A DNA stretch of 64,000 nucleotides. Source: Scilla litardierei (Eukaryota > Streptophyta > Magnoliopsida > Asparagales > Asparagaceae). Below the pieces are notes generated by a model. That model was given only the letters and a program-made list of their open reading frames with translations. It did not search any database and was not told where the DNA came from. Both the position numbers and the translations under genes were made by a program. The stretch lies in NCBI GenBank assembly GCA_030789695.1, contig CM061142.1, forward strand, positions 159,583,391 to 159,647,390, read 5' to 3'. The stretch's first letter is position 1, and the number at the start of each line of letters is the position of its first letter. Below, piece by piece: positions 20,317 to 31,079 of this stretch.

Positions 20317-21500
20317 AATTAAATTCCTAACCAACAATAAAGTGCGGAATGAAAATTAACCCTAAGAATGAAACAATGCAAATGCAGATATGTTTCAAGG
20401 GTTTGGATTAACCAAGTTAAATCATGGCTTGTTCCCGGTAATCCTACGTCCCTTCCACCCAGATACCACCGGATACTCAAGTTAGAACCCTAACTTGCGG
20501 TTTCCTTAAAACCCCACTTGTAGCAACCCTACAAGTGAAATCGAAGTACACTCGATTGTCCTTGACTCCCACAACTTGGGAGCAAGCTAACCACTCTCAC
20601 AACCCAAGAGTAAATCAAATAACTAAAGTTATGAAATATGAAATAAACATCACTTACAATCACCTAAGCCTTGAAGTAGAACTTGAAGGAGAGTGTGTTG
20701 TGTGTTGAATGACTCTCTTGAAGCGAGGAAAGCCCTTTCTCTTGACTGCGCCAAATCCTAGAAGATTTCTCTTTGGTTCTAGGTTGGAGAGCAAGAGATG
20801 AAAGATAGGAATTCTATGGCTTTTGGATTTTGAGAGAATAGATCAATGAATATTGAAAGTTTGAAAGGTTGAGCTGATAAATATCAAGTGAGTCAGCCTC
20901 TCAATGGAATAGTAGAGGCTGGTTTTATAGTTTTCTCAAACCCTTCAAATAGAATTCCCAAAATCCCCTTTGAAGTCCGTGAGAAAAAGCTCGACGGATA
21001 GAATCTGCGCACGCGACATCGACTGTTGAACAAAACACAGTCGACTGCTGTACTGTGTCCGAGGGTAGGTGAGACTTCAAACGGTAACTTACCACATGGA
21101 CAGTCGACTGATGAAGAGAAGACAGTCGACTGTTAAACCAACATGCGACTGTAATTCCTTCTACAGGCGACTGGCCGCAAACAGAGTAAGTAGAGAAAAT
21201 CTCAGAAAAGTCTAGGAGGACAGGATAGGGGACTGATGAAGAGAATACGGTCGAATGTTAAACCAACTGGCGGCTGTAATTCCTTCTATAGGCGACTGTC
21301 ACAAACCCTGACATTTTCCAGAGAGTTGAGTCTATAGAGAAGCTCAAAGACAGACGACTGTTGAAGCATCGACAGTCGACTGTGCCATTGGACAGTCGAC
21401 TGTAAATACCACATCAGTCGATTGGCACTAAATAAGAAATATTCTAGAGAGCAAGTCCTACAGAAGAATCATGGACATGCGACTGTTGAAGCATTTACAG
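20317..21500 (-). repeat. Copia 5' LTR, segment 1
   Basis: Matches 324-680 and 10962-11800 of the 3' LTR. It lacks the U5 terminus corresponding to 267-323. The TATA box CTATAAAA is at 20930-20923 and the CAGTCGACTG array begins near 21013. The segment is interrupted at 21500 after TTTACAG, the TSD of the next insertion. Confidence 0.85.
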
Positions 21501-23857
21501 TTAGGGGCAGAACCAGCATTAGATGACTTGGGGGGAACCAGCATTAGATGGTTAGGGTTGGTGTTAGGGTTAGGGATGGATGAGAGGTAGTTGTTTTGAT
21601 AGACATATGTAGTTTTCCCATAGTTTTTCTTCTCCAAAGTTCTTATTGGGCTTGGTTTTTCCATGATTTTAAGGATCACATATTGTAATCCAAGTTTATT
21701 GTTGTAATAATAATCTATCTAACTAGATGTACACCAAAGATTAGATATAACCAGTATAATCTTATTGTAACGGCCGCTTTCCGACCGTTCGTATTTCCTG
21801 CGTGCACGTGCTTTATCGTGCACGTATTCTATTTGGCTATTTCTGAGCTCCGGCATGAGCGATGCGATATGCCGTTGCGATCATTTGGGAGTGTAGAATT
21901 TTATAGTAATATTTGGGAACGTCTTTTCACGGCTCGTTTTCTCGCAAAACGATTTTGAAAGATAGGGGGCGTTTTGGTCTTTTGGCACCAATACGCGGTT
22001 CCTGATTTTACGATAATTTTTGGTAGGTGTAACACGCAATCGGACACTGTAGCCCTGTACTTCTCGTCTCCACGATCGTCCTGGTATTTTCGGATTATTT
22101 TTCCGATGCCCGTAGTGGAAGATATCCCCTAATCAATTTCAACCGTTGATTAGCCACTAATCTTTTGAATTTCAAATTTAAAATCAAATCCTAATCAAAT
22201 CTTTGGAGAATCCCTACGTATCATGCATGTGGGATTTCTTCCACTACCCACACCCAAAACTACACCCCTCCTCTCACATACTCTCTCTCCTAGTCACCTA
22301 AATACACTCTTTTTAACACCCATATATCAAGTTTCTCTTCCCTTTTAACAAACCCAAACCACAACCATAGGAGGCCACGCATGAACCCATTTGCAGCCGC
22401 CTTGCTCCTCCTCCGGCCACCACGGCAGCCCCCCAAGCTCCCCAACTCCGGCCACCACCTTCTCCTCCTCCTCCTCCTCCATCTCCACCTCTCCAAGACA
22501 TCAAAAACTCCATGAAAACCACACAAAACACAGCCCAGGCCAGAACTGTGCCCCGCTGGAAAACACCGCCGGCCGGCCACCTCCGGCCACCCCCTCTGGC
22601 GACCACCACCCCCGATCAACTCCTCTCTGACCCCCCAAGCATCTCCACCTCCCCTTACCCTCTTCCCTCATCTCTATCTCCCTCAAAACGCTTTCAAACA
22701 CAACCCAAACGACAGTTTTACAGATCTGCGCCACCACCGGAAAAACTCACGCCCACCGGCCATCCGGCCACCTACGACGACCACCCTACCGCCGTTGGAT
22801 TCCTATCGAAACCACCTACCAACTGCAATTTTCCTCACGCTCATAGCCCACCTGTAGCTCCCGGAATCCTCGTCGGAACACGTCGCATCCGCTGTTTTTC
22901 ACAGATCTGGAAGCTGAACTTCGCCGTCCGCGCACGGCCACCTCCGACCACCCCCGGCGACAACTCCACTGCCGTTGGCTTCGTTTTGAAGTCCTTTACC
23001 CACTGCAGCTTTCCGTTCCCGCTTTTCGTCTCTGAAATTTCACTGAGATGCGCGACAACGGATGTGGCGCGAATCTGTCCTCCCCGGCTTCTCACGGCCG
23101 CCCACCGCCGTGTGCTCACGCCGTCGGCCATCCACCGGGCCGAGCATCTTCCTTTGGTCCCACTTAATCTACCAACAGCCCCCTTGGACTCTCGGAGTTC
23201 ACGTGCGTTGCCGCACGCACGTACTTTTAGCCGACGTCGCCGTTATCGTGAAGAACCGTTGCGCTACTCGCAACGGGGAGGAGATCGCTGATTAGCTCGC
23301 TGATTTCACGTCATCATCCCGCTGTCCAGAGGTACCTCGCTGCGCTACCGGCGGCCGAGGAGTTCCAGACGACGCCGACGTTGCGCCGTTCAGACCCGAC
23401 TTCCGCTTGTTGGACGACATTACGAGGTTAGTTTCCCCTAACTCATAGCACAACCCACACCATAGCAGAACTGAAACCCTAACTAAAATCGGCAACTTAA
23501 CTCATTAAATTTATTTTCTGCTCCCTCAAAACGATGTGGAACTGTAGATCGACGAATGGACTTTTTGACTGTGCACATAGGATAGAATCATCGAATAGGG
23601 TTGAACATCTAAAAGTGACTTTTGACGAATAGGATAGTCCCGACAACCTAGAAACGAAACCTAATAGGATTTGATGAATTTGAGACCTGACATCGTCGCC
23701 GTGGCGATATTTCAGACGGACTTCCGCGGACGAGACGCTCGGACGGGACGCTTCGAGAGGACGACACACTCGCCATCGCAGGCAAGTGTATCCACTTGCA
23801 CTTTTGGCCGTGCTTAGGCCTTAGTTGGCTAGAACTGTTAACTGTGAACAAATAGAA

Positions 23858-23924
23858 CCGGACGTGAAATGATAGCGTCCGGGACAACTCCTGACGGCTC
23901 AGACTTGACAACGAAGTCTGAGCC
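23858..23924 (+). other. Pair of hairpins with conserved loops (solo LTR copy)
   Basis: Hairpin 1: CCGGAC, loop GTGAAATGATAGC, GTCCGG (23858-23882). Hairpin 2: GGCTCAGAC, loop TTGACAACGAA, GTCTGAGCC (23896-23924). The same loops with quite different but paired stems occur at 48594-48659 in the other chromovirus family. Confidence 0.7.
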
Positions 23925-24027
23925 TGACAACAACAACTTTTGATGCTGTAGGACTATCATGTGTGTGCGTGTGTGTGGACACCCTAGAATAACCCTTCCT
24001 GTCGTGTCACGTCACGTCCCGTCTTGC

Positions 24028-24255
24028 ACAGCCCGCTGGGCAATAGGGCACTCGCCGAGTGATCCCTTGTACTGATTCACAGCCTGCGGGTAATAGGGCA
24101 CTCTCCAAGTTAGAGAGAGTGATCCCTTGTACTGATACACAGCCCGAGGGCAATAGGGCACTCTCCAAGCTAGAGAGAGTGATCCCTTGTACTGATTCTC
24201 AGCCTGCGGGCAATAGGGCACTCGCCAAGCTAGAGCGAGTGATCCCTTGTACTGG
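24028..24255. repeat. 60-bp tandem repeat, about 3.8 copies
   Basis: Period exactly 60 bp, each unit with GATCCCTTGTACTGAT, AATAGGGCACTC and CCAAGCTAGAGAGAG. Units differ by a few substitutions. Each contains a small inverted repeat CTCTCC...GAGAGAG. It lies within the solo LTR; the related LTRs at 40929 and 46467 lack it. Confidence 0.85.
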
Positions 24256-25763
24256 TGTCATGTCTTGTCTTGTCTTGGGGTTTGGGGTTGGGTTGAGCGT
24301 GCGCACGGCAAGAGGGTCTGATCCCCCTCGAACCGTAAGGCGTGAACCCTTTCGTGTCTCACTTGTCTTGTCCTGACTTGTTTCCGTCACGTCCCGTCTT
24401 GTCCTGACACCTGTAGGCTAGTCCCGTAGTTGGTAGCACACGCTACAACTACTACTTGTTGCGCTTTACTTACCTGCTACGTTACTTCTGTTTGTTACTC
24501 AGTTATAACCCCAGCATGCTAATCAACCAGTAAAACGTTGTCTAAAAGTTGATACACTTGCAGTTTGGTCTAACCCTTTTTGTAGACCTGACCTGACGTA
24601 CAGTTCCTTCTTTTGGTGCTGTACGTCAGGGGTTGAGCCAGAGTTCGAGGACGAGACAGACTCACTGGAGTACGTGGAGCCGAGGACGTCGTCATCAAAG
24701 TACGTACCTGACGAGGACCAGACCTAGCGGTCATTGTTTTAGTCGTCACTTTCAGAGGTTGCTACTTTTCGGTTTGTCTTTAAACCTTTGTTGCCATGCT
24801 TAGGCTTCTTTTAGACTTTGTACTTGTTGGATAACATATCTCTAATTTAATGAATGCAATATCTTTTTCCGTACTTTTGTTGTTTCGAACTATAAAAATG
24901 CAAGAACCTGAAAATCTTTTAAAATGGTACCTCTACAGACGCTTATTGGGTCTGAGCTTCTAAAGCTCTGGCCTAAGCGGGCCTCGTCACGTTTCGCTTC
25001 CGTCCATTTTGGGAAGCGGGGCGTGACACTTATTGTCATGTGCATGATTCTATTTTTATTTCTGTTTACACAAGACCTTGTGTGTGTGTATGTGCGCGCG
25101 TGATTAGTCTCTAGCAACCGGTTGCTAAAGTATCTGCCTTTTTTTATCCAGAGTGAAGTAGATAATTTAACTTCTATCACACAAAAAATCTGCAGTAGTC
25201 ATCTGACATGTCTATTTTATAGTCAAGCATTTGTGCTACATGCGTATAGTTTAGTATGGTGATTGTAACTACAATATACTTGAAATGTATGCAGTACCAC
25301 CATACTCGAATCATAACAAATTACTTACATAGTCTACCTAATCTTTGCTCTACTTGGTTATTCATGTCAGTCTATTATTGCATATTACTCCATAATGCAC
25401 TGCTAGCTCTATAGAAATAGTCATATCTACCTGAAATGCACCTTCCATCGTTGGTGGATTTGGGAGTTTCTCCCACTTTTCCGTCGACTAATGACCCTCC
25501 GTCACGTTAACCCAACGAAAAGAATAAAACGCTAAATTAAAAACTTAGCGCCAGCCAAGAATTGAACCCAGGATCATTCACTGTGGGTAGGGAAAGCACT
25601 ACCACAATGCCAAGAGAACAACAGAGTAATGGAAAACAACATTTTTAACTTAACCTTACTTTACTGCCATGCTGTCATATGTATATAAACATGTAAAATT
25701 TTAAAAATGGGGGGAGGGGGTCCGGGCCCCCCCAGCTCTTACATGGGTCCGCCATGTTTACAG

Positions 25764-25944
25764 TCGACTGGTCCTTAGACAGGCGGCTGTAAATACAACA
25801 ACAGTCGACTGGTCAGATCAAACTGAGAATGATCTTGGGCTGAAGATAGACATGTGACTGACTAACAAATCACAGTCGACTGTCTCTTGGACAGGTGCCT
25901 GTGAGATGTACAACAGTCGCCTAAAAGAGTAAAATCTTAGAAAG
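25764..25944 (-). repeat. Copia 5' LTR, segment 2
   Basis: Continues the LTR after the unclassified insertion (GTCGACTGGTCC...), with several palindrome copies. It ends at GAAAG (25940-25944), the TSD of the compact gypsy element. Confidence 0.85.
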
Positions 25945-26195
25945 TGACGTGCATTTATATTTCATATATTCACGCACGTTTTCTTTTGTGTTTCTCCGTA
26001 TTTTCCGCCGTATTTTATTCGTTTTCTCGTATTTTCTCATTTTCTTTCACTTTTCTTTGTTTCCCCATGTTTGCAGGAGATTGACCACGTAGGGGACATT
26101 TAACGATGATATCCCAAGTCCCCGGAGCAACGGGAGAAGTCACGCGTGATCCAGGGGGTCAAACGTCGAAGAATTCATCTTTCAGCCCCTCACCC

Positions 26196-26570
26196 GGTCG
26201 GTTGGTTATCTCCAACCGATCGGGTGATGCACGCGTGCACCACCCGGTCTCTGCCGCAGCTCGCAAAGAAGTCACCCGACCGGTTCGCAGACCGGTTCAG
26301 CGGGGGCTGTTCTATGTTTTCTCGAGCAAAATGCCAACCGATCGGGTGACTCTCACCCGATCGGTTCATCTGTAGCCGAAGATGAAGAGCTGAAGACACG
26401 GGCGCCAAACCGATCGCTTCACCCGACGGCTCCAAGATCCAACCGGTCGCTCAAGAACTCACCCGACCGGTTCATGTGATCGGGTGAAAGCTCGACGTTT
26501 TCTGTTATTATTTTGTAACGGATCAACCGATCGGTTGACTTGTCAACCGATCGGGTGACGTTTTTTCTGC
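26196..26570. repeat. ACCGATCGGT / ACCCGACCGGT palindrome array in U3
   Basis: About 13 copies of ACCGATCGG, CCGATCGGGTGA or ACCCGACCGGTTC, centred on CGATCG or CGACCG, lie between the LTR start and the TATA box at 26609. The array is repeated in the 3' LTR at about 31331-31705. Confidence 0.82.
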
Positions 26571-26608
26571 GGGTTTGGACCCGAACCATTAGGGTTTCGA
26601 AGTGGGGT

Positions 26609-26616
26609 TATAAATA
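26609..26616 (+). promoter_or_regulatory. LTR TATA box
   Basis: TATAAATA, about 40 bp beyond the palindrome array, in the normal U3/R promoter position. The same is seen at 31744-31751 in the 3' LTR. Confidence 0.7.
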
Positions 26617-27680
26617 CTCGAAGTTGGCCGACTGAAAGGGGATCCCCTGGAGTTTTTAGGGCTTGCTGCCCCCCCTTCTCTTGGGAGTTCTAGGTTAGTT
26701 TTAGATTAGGTCTTTTGTTCAATAAGTCTTGTATTGGATTGACGATTCACTCAAGATAAGTATTTTCCTCTCTTTTTCTCCATTGTTTGTATTGTGTTTA
26801 TTTTGCTTGATGGTGAAAGTTTATATGTCTTTTGTGTTGTTTGTTTTTATGTTATTCATCATGGAGTAGTTTTGATGAACCCTAATACGGGTTAGGGTAG
26901 GATTGATGCTTGGAAATTTACATTAGACTTGGTTGCATGGCACGTGTTCGATGAAATGCGTCAATGTGGATTTCTAGCAATCTGGGTCCAATTCGTATGG
27001 CAACACACTAGATGTGTTGGGGATTGGGGTCCGGTGCTTGTCCTGTCAAGATCCGCTTCAATGTATTGCTAGAAATCACATTCGACCTATTTGGCCATTA
27101 GGGTTACGCGGGGGCGTTTCATTGTCATTGGCGGGAGAAAGACCGCCTCTGACCGTCGGGCCAAGGGGGAATAAACTTGGCGGTTGACCCCCTAGCCACA
27201 GCTCACACCCCTAGCGTTGACATCGAGTCCTAGCGCGCGGGAGCGACTTGGACGAAGTGTTGGGAGTTATCATTGTGGCCTTAATGCTCCCGGTTGCGGA
27301 AGATGTTAATGGACATGGGAATGCCCACCGTCCGGAACCGGGTAGGCCTAGCGTGCTTGGTACCGACCGGAATATCGGGCCATGGACGCTAGGTACCACC
27401 TTTTGGGGCAATGTCTCACCCTGGATCAAGTCAAATGCCAAGTGTCATGAGTGCTCTAGCCCGTGTTAGCGGGGATTCACGTCGTGTCTTTTTATTTATT
27501 TCTTTTATTTCTACACTTCCACCCACATCATCCGCGTAGCTAGCAAACGACCTAGGCGAGGCTAGTAGCCACTCAAGCCATCCACCTCCCTGTGTTCGAT
27601 ATACCCGCACCCTACACTAACCGTGCACTTGCGGTAAAACGACACCGCGCCCATACCGTGAACCTCGGGGGCGCCGGTCA

Positions 27681-27703
27681 AGTTTTTGGCGCCGTTGCCG
27701 GGG
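27681..27703 (+). promoter_or_regulatory. Primer-binding site (Athila/Tat type)
   Basis: AGTTTTTGGCGCCGTTGCCG directly after the LTR end, a perfect TTGGCGCCGTTGCCGGGGA tRNA-Asp-type site. Confidence 0.88.
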
Positions 27704-27909
27704 AGGCGTTCGGTTTGATATTAGCATAGCTTGGGTTCGTTAGACTACGCATAAAAACACAAAAAAATTTCTTTTTCTTTTTTTTAAAAAAAATATATTC
27801 AATAACCAAGAAATTTTTCCCCCACCATTATATTATCTTTTTGTTATTCTCTTGTACTATTGACGCTCCTCTCTAGTTTTCTTATTTTTGTTGTCCAGGT
27901 ATCTTTGAT

Positions 27910-29268
27910 ATGGCCATGTGGAGATCAGATTTCGATGCTCAGATGAGAGGCTACAATCCCTATTCATTTTTGGTTTGTGAGACTTGTGGGATGGCGGGGC
28001 ACGTGTATTATGATTGCCCATATACGCTTGAGAGCCTCCCCCTACACCAAGGCCATACATTTTCCCACAACCATTGCCCAAACACCTCCCATCCATTTCC
28101 TCAACCTTATACCCCTCCACAAACACAAGAAGAATCAAGCCTCGTGTCTCTCCTTGAAAGTGCCATGTCTAACCAAGGCCAAATATTACAAAACTTAATG
28201 GTACCAATCACCGAGCTGACACCGAGGAGAGGGGATGAAGGAGAGGATATACCCACTTTCATGGTTGAGACCACCATGCCATCGGCCACCATAGACACAT
28301 CTCAAGCCGATCCCCCATTTTTCCATCACTACCACTTGGATGACGAAGCATTTTTCGATGATGATAGTGAGGATGGGGAGATTTCTCTAGGTTCTATGGG
28401 AGAGACCTTTTGTCTTGATTTGGATACCCCACATGAGTCCTATGAGAGCACTGAGGAGTTTACAGAGATTATGCATACTGGCGAGGAGGATGTGCGTGAG
28501 GATGAGGACACCACGACCACATACGAGGGGTCCGCTCCACATCCACCTCCAGAGCCATCTCTGTCACAACTTCCTCCTTGGTTGGTGGTCAACCATGAGG
28601 ATGTCATTCAGGACATCGGGCAGATGGAGGAGCATGAGCATATCATCGAGGAGGATGTGCATGAGGGCTTGGATACGATCATCCACTTCCTGGAGCCCGA
28701 GCCACATCTACCTCTACCGGCACGCTCCACTTCTTCTGCGGCTGAGCATCTACTTGAGCATATTGCCCCTATTCAGGGAGATTTTCATACTCACTCTCAC
28801 TCCACTTTTGAGTCTCGCTTTTCACTTTCTATTTCTTTAGACTCATATATATTTGACATACCATATCTCTCGCAGGACACAGGATCTACTTCCCCTGAGG
28901 TATGCTGCGGTGTGTCACCACCTGGAGAGCCACTTCTCATGGAGAGCGAGGATTTGGTCGTCGCTAGTATAGAGGATAGCGACCCATTCTCAGGGAGTAT
29001 TCGTCACACTTTCACTATTTTTCAATCTTATTTTGACGATTATCTCTGGGATACTTTTATTTTGGGGAAAGATTTTTTGCCATGGACTAATGCACCTCGT
29101 CCTTTGCAGGTCGCAGGTGGACACCTACGAGGGATGCTTGGAGGTGCATTGCTTGGGTCCATTGGCACACGTGGCACAGTGCTTCTGGCGGAGCCACAGA
29201 AGGAGCAGTTAGAGCAGCTACCTGCCCCACTTCAGATCTTGGATCCGCCTATGCTCAGGTGTATCTAA
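27910..29268 (+). CDS. Zinc-knuckle protein of unknown function, only ORF of compact element
   Basis: 452 intact codons; the ATG at 27910 is the first after the leader and no upstream in-frame ATG is closer to the PBS. A CCHC knuckle CETCGMAGHVYYDC (CX2CX4HX4C) sits at about residues 23-36, unusually close to the N-terminus. A Pro/His-rich stretch and a short helical part (SLLESAMSNQGQILQNLM) follow. The rest is very acidic (FFDDDSEDGEISL, TGEEDVREDEDTTT, MEEHEHIIEEDVHEGLD), ending with LLAEPQKEQLEQLPAPLQ. I see no capsid domain, protease or polymerase. It looks like a nucleocapsid knuckle fused to an acidic protein. The uninterrupted frame in a young element suggests recent selection or recency; the role is unknown. 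Confidence 0.7.
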   Translation: MAMWRSDFDAQMRGYNPYSFLVCETCGMAGHVYYDCPYTLESLPLHQGHTFSHNHCPNTSHPFPQPYTPPQTQEESSLVSLLESAMSNQGQILQNLMVPITELTPRRGDEGEDIPTFMVETTMPSATIDTSQADPPFFHHYHLDDEAFFDDDSEDGEISLGSMGETFCLDLDTPHESYESTEEFTEIMHTGEEDVREDEDTTTTYEGSAPHPPPEPSLSQLPPWLVVNHEDVIQDIGQMEEHEHIIEEDVHEGLDTIIHFLEPEPHLPLPARSTSSAAEHLLEHIAPIQGDFHTHSHSTFESRFSLSISLDSYIFDIPYLSQDTGSTSPEVCCGVSPPGEPLLMESEDLVVASIEDSDPFSGSIRHTFTIFQSYFDDYLWDTFILGKDFLPWTNAPRPLQVAGGHLRGMLGGALLGSIGTRGTVLLAEPQKEQLEQLPAPLQILDPPMLRCI

Positions 29269-31039
29269 ATCCAGTAGTGTAAAAATTTACCGCTTTCTAG
29301 TTTAGATTTGAATAATCTCGTCTCCTCTCATTAGCGAGGGGAGCGTATCTAGGATTTGCTTTTGCATCTTAATAACCCTTCATGTCGTGCTCTTCTATCA
29401 TTTCACCCTCATCCTCTTCTGAGGAGAATGAGCACACTGTCTCTCCTGCATTCTGATTTCTTTTTTTTCCGATTTTCCCCCTGGCATATCTCTACATCCC
29501 CATTGGTCATATCATTTTGCTAGCATTGTCATGTTCAGCTTGGGGGAAATCGACTTTTGTGTGCATGTTTTCGTGTGTCGTTGTTGTGTGTTTGTGTCTA
29601 GGTGTTCTTTTTTCGTGTTTTATACCTTTTATTTGAGTGTTTCTTTTTCTTTATTTTTTTAGTTTTGCTCATGTGTTTTTCGTGTTTTTCATTTTTTTTG
29701 TGTCGGTGCGTAACTCCCCCCCCCCAATTTTCATTGCCCTCCCGTATTCACTACTATGGCATTGAGGACAATGCAAATTTTAGCTTGGGGGAGTCGCACT
29801 TCGTGCGTCTTATGTCTCTTTTTCTTCGTTATTTGAGTCGTTTTTCTCCGTGTTTTTCTTTTTCTTTTTCTTTTCTTCTTTTTATCTCTTTCTCCTAGAG
29901 ATGAACCCTATGATGAATTGCCACGAAAATCACACGCACACTTAGCATAGCTTCGATAATCACATTCACTAACCTCAGGAAGCCGAGTCCTCTTGCATTT
30001 CATGCATCGTGGGTCCACTTAGCTTTCTTGTGAGTCGTGTGTCGTGACTAGCATTTGGTGTGCTTCTACTTTGTGATTTTACTTTATATACCTGTCCAGG
30101 AATGACCCCTAGATTATCATGCTTCGATTTGAATATGCGGTATTTATTTCCACTGTCTGCTTCTGCATGCTATATATATATATATATCGTGTACTTCATT
30201 TCGCATGTGTCGGGATTCCACAATTAAGGATTAGGATAACCCATTTAGCCTATGCTCTGATTAGCAAGAAATATCTCCTTTGCCCAAGTGTTTAGAATCC
30301 GATTTCATTTTTATTTTACTTGGTGCAAATCCCCTCGTCGTGTACCGTTCTCCCACTTGGGAGAGTACATATGTGTATAGCCAAAAATCCAAAAAAAAAG
30401 AGAAAAGCAAAGAAAAACCCAAAAAGAAAAGAAAATAAAAATTTTGTATAGCCCAAAATCCAAAAAAAATATACAAATACCCAAAACCCAAAAATTTCAA
30501 GTGTGAATATTTTTCCTATCTACCGAGAATAAAGGGAAGGCGAGAATTTGCACCAAGTGTTCTACTCCACATCATCTCAACCCCCATCGTTTTCGAAAAC
30601 ACTTGGCTTAGTAACTTTTTGACTATTATCTAGGCTACAGTGTGGTGATTACCTTAACCCTAGTTGTGGAGTCCCTGACGCATGATATGTTTCGATTCTC
30701 TCTCTATTCTTATGCATGCTTGAACCATATATTCACCGCTTGATTCAATTCGAATCGATATTTGGGTCATATCTTGGATTCGTGTATATCGAGCTTTATT
30801 GCACAATGTAGATAGTGACACCGTTTGCTAGCACACGACCACGCTCACTCGCGCTTCACCATATGGGCCCACGGCACTCGTCTGGACTCGTATTCCTTGG
30901 TTTAGTGATGTGATTTGGCGTTCGCTTGCTTGGTGTGTCATTTTTGATTTTGTTGGCCCTAACGGGTGATCTAGGATATAGAGTTTTCTTTTTCTTTCTT
31001 CCTCTCTATTTTTCCCTTCCGAGCTCCTACTCTCACTCG
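29269..31039. other. 3' noncoding region of compact element
   Basis: No gene. It contains a hairpin plus PPT-like tract (29759-29793), another isolated CAGCTTGGGGGAAATC near 29540, a (TA)n run near 30172-30188, C-runs near 29718 and A-rich low complexity at 30385-30495. Similar A-rich tracts occur at 59160-59260 in the sister element. Confidence 0.7.
29759..29793 (+). promoter_or_regulatory. Internal AGGA hairpin plus PPT-like tract
   Basis: GCATTG-AGGA-CAATGC forms a perfect six-pair stem, followed after a few bases by TTTTAGCTTGGGGGAG. This matches the internal structures at 4127-4162 and 58396-58431. Confidence 0.72.
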
Positions 31040-31079
31040 TCTTCCTCGAGGACGAGGAAGAGTTCAGCTTGGGGGATTT
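31040..31079 (+). promoter_or_regulatory. 3' polypurine tract with AGGA hairpin
   Basis: TCTTCCTCG-AGGA-CGAGGAAGA forms a perfect nine-pair stem (31040-31061). CAGCTTGGGGGATTT follows directly and abuts the LTR at 31080. Confidence 0.8.

Larger units (their letters stand above)
21766..25028 (+). repeat. Solo LTR of a Tekay/Del-like chromovirus
   Basis: Runs from TGTAACGGCC to GGGCGTGACA with TSD CTTAT (21761-21765 and 25029-25033). Ends and several internal blocks match the LTRs at 40929-44097 and 46467-49650 (TGTAACGGCC start, GGGAAGCGGGGCGTGACA end, two shared hairpins), but the rest has diverged, so it is a different family. No internal region is attached, so it arose by recombination between two LTRs. 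The C-rich region 22360-23290 is open for 259 codons but is low-complexity leader, not a gene. Confidence 0.85.
21501..25756. mobile_element. Unclassified insertion with 7-bp TSD
   Basis: The intact copia LTR (11780-11830) shows the empty site, so the insertion is certain. It is flanked by TTTACAG (21494-21500 and 25757-25763). The left end starts TTAGGGGCAGAACCAG. The right end, read on the minus strand, starts CATGGCGGACCCATG and later GGGGGGGCCCGGACCCC, giving weakly similar inverted termini. With the nested solo LTR removed, about 990 bp remain, AT-rich and without a coding ORF. A minus-strand stretch at about 25545-25620 has tRNA-like box A and box B resemblance. A non-autonomous DNA transposon (hAT or Mutator type) is possible; the class is not settled. 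Confidence 0.6.
25945..27680 (+). repeat. 5' LTR of compact gypsy element
   Basis: U3 holds an array of ACCGATCGGT-type palindromes (26196-26570) and a TATA box TATAAATA (26609-26616) just after it. The LTR ends GGGGGCGCCGGTCA and the PBS follows. ORFs within it repeat in the other LTR and are shadows. Confidence 0.9.

Noticed and set aside
21536..21575. Telomere-like GGTTAGGGTTGG...GTTAGGGTTAGGG
   Set aside because: Only a few irregular TTAGGG units, not the plant TTTAGGG array, and inside a transposon end.
22512..23291. 259-codon plus-strand ORF rich in Pro, Thr, Arg
   Set aside because: It lies in the C-rich leader of a solo LTR, has internal near-repeats and biased composition, and the related LTRs do not keep the frame. 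Read as low-complexity noncoding sequence.
25545..25620. tRNA gene on the minus strand
   Set aside because: Box A and box B resemblance only; no cloverleaf with an anticodon arm could be drawn by eye. Kept as a tRNA-like remnant.
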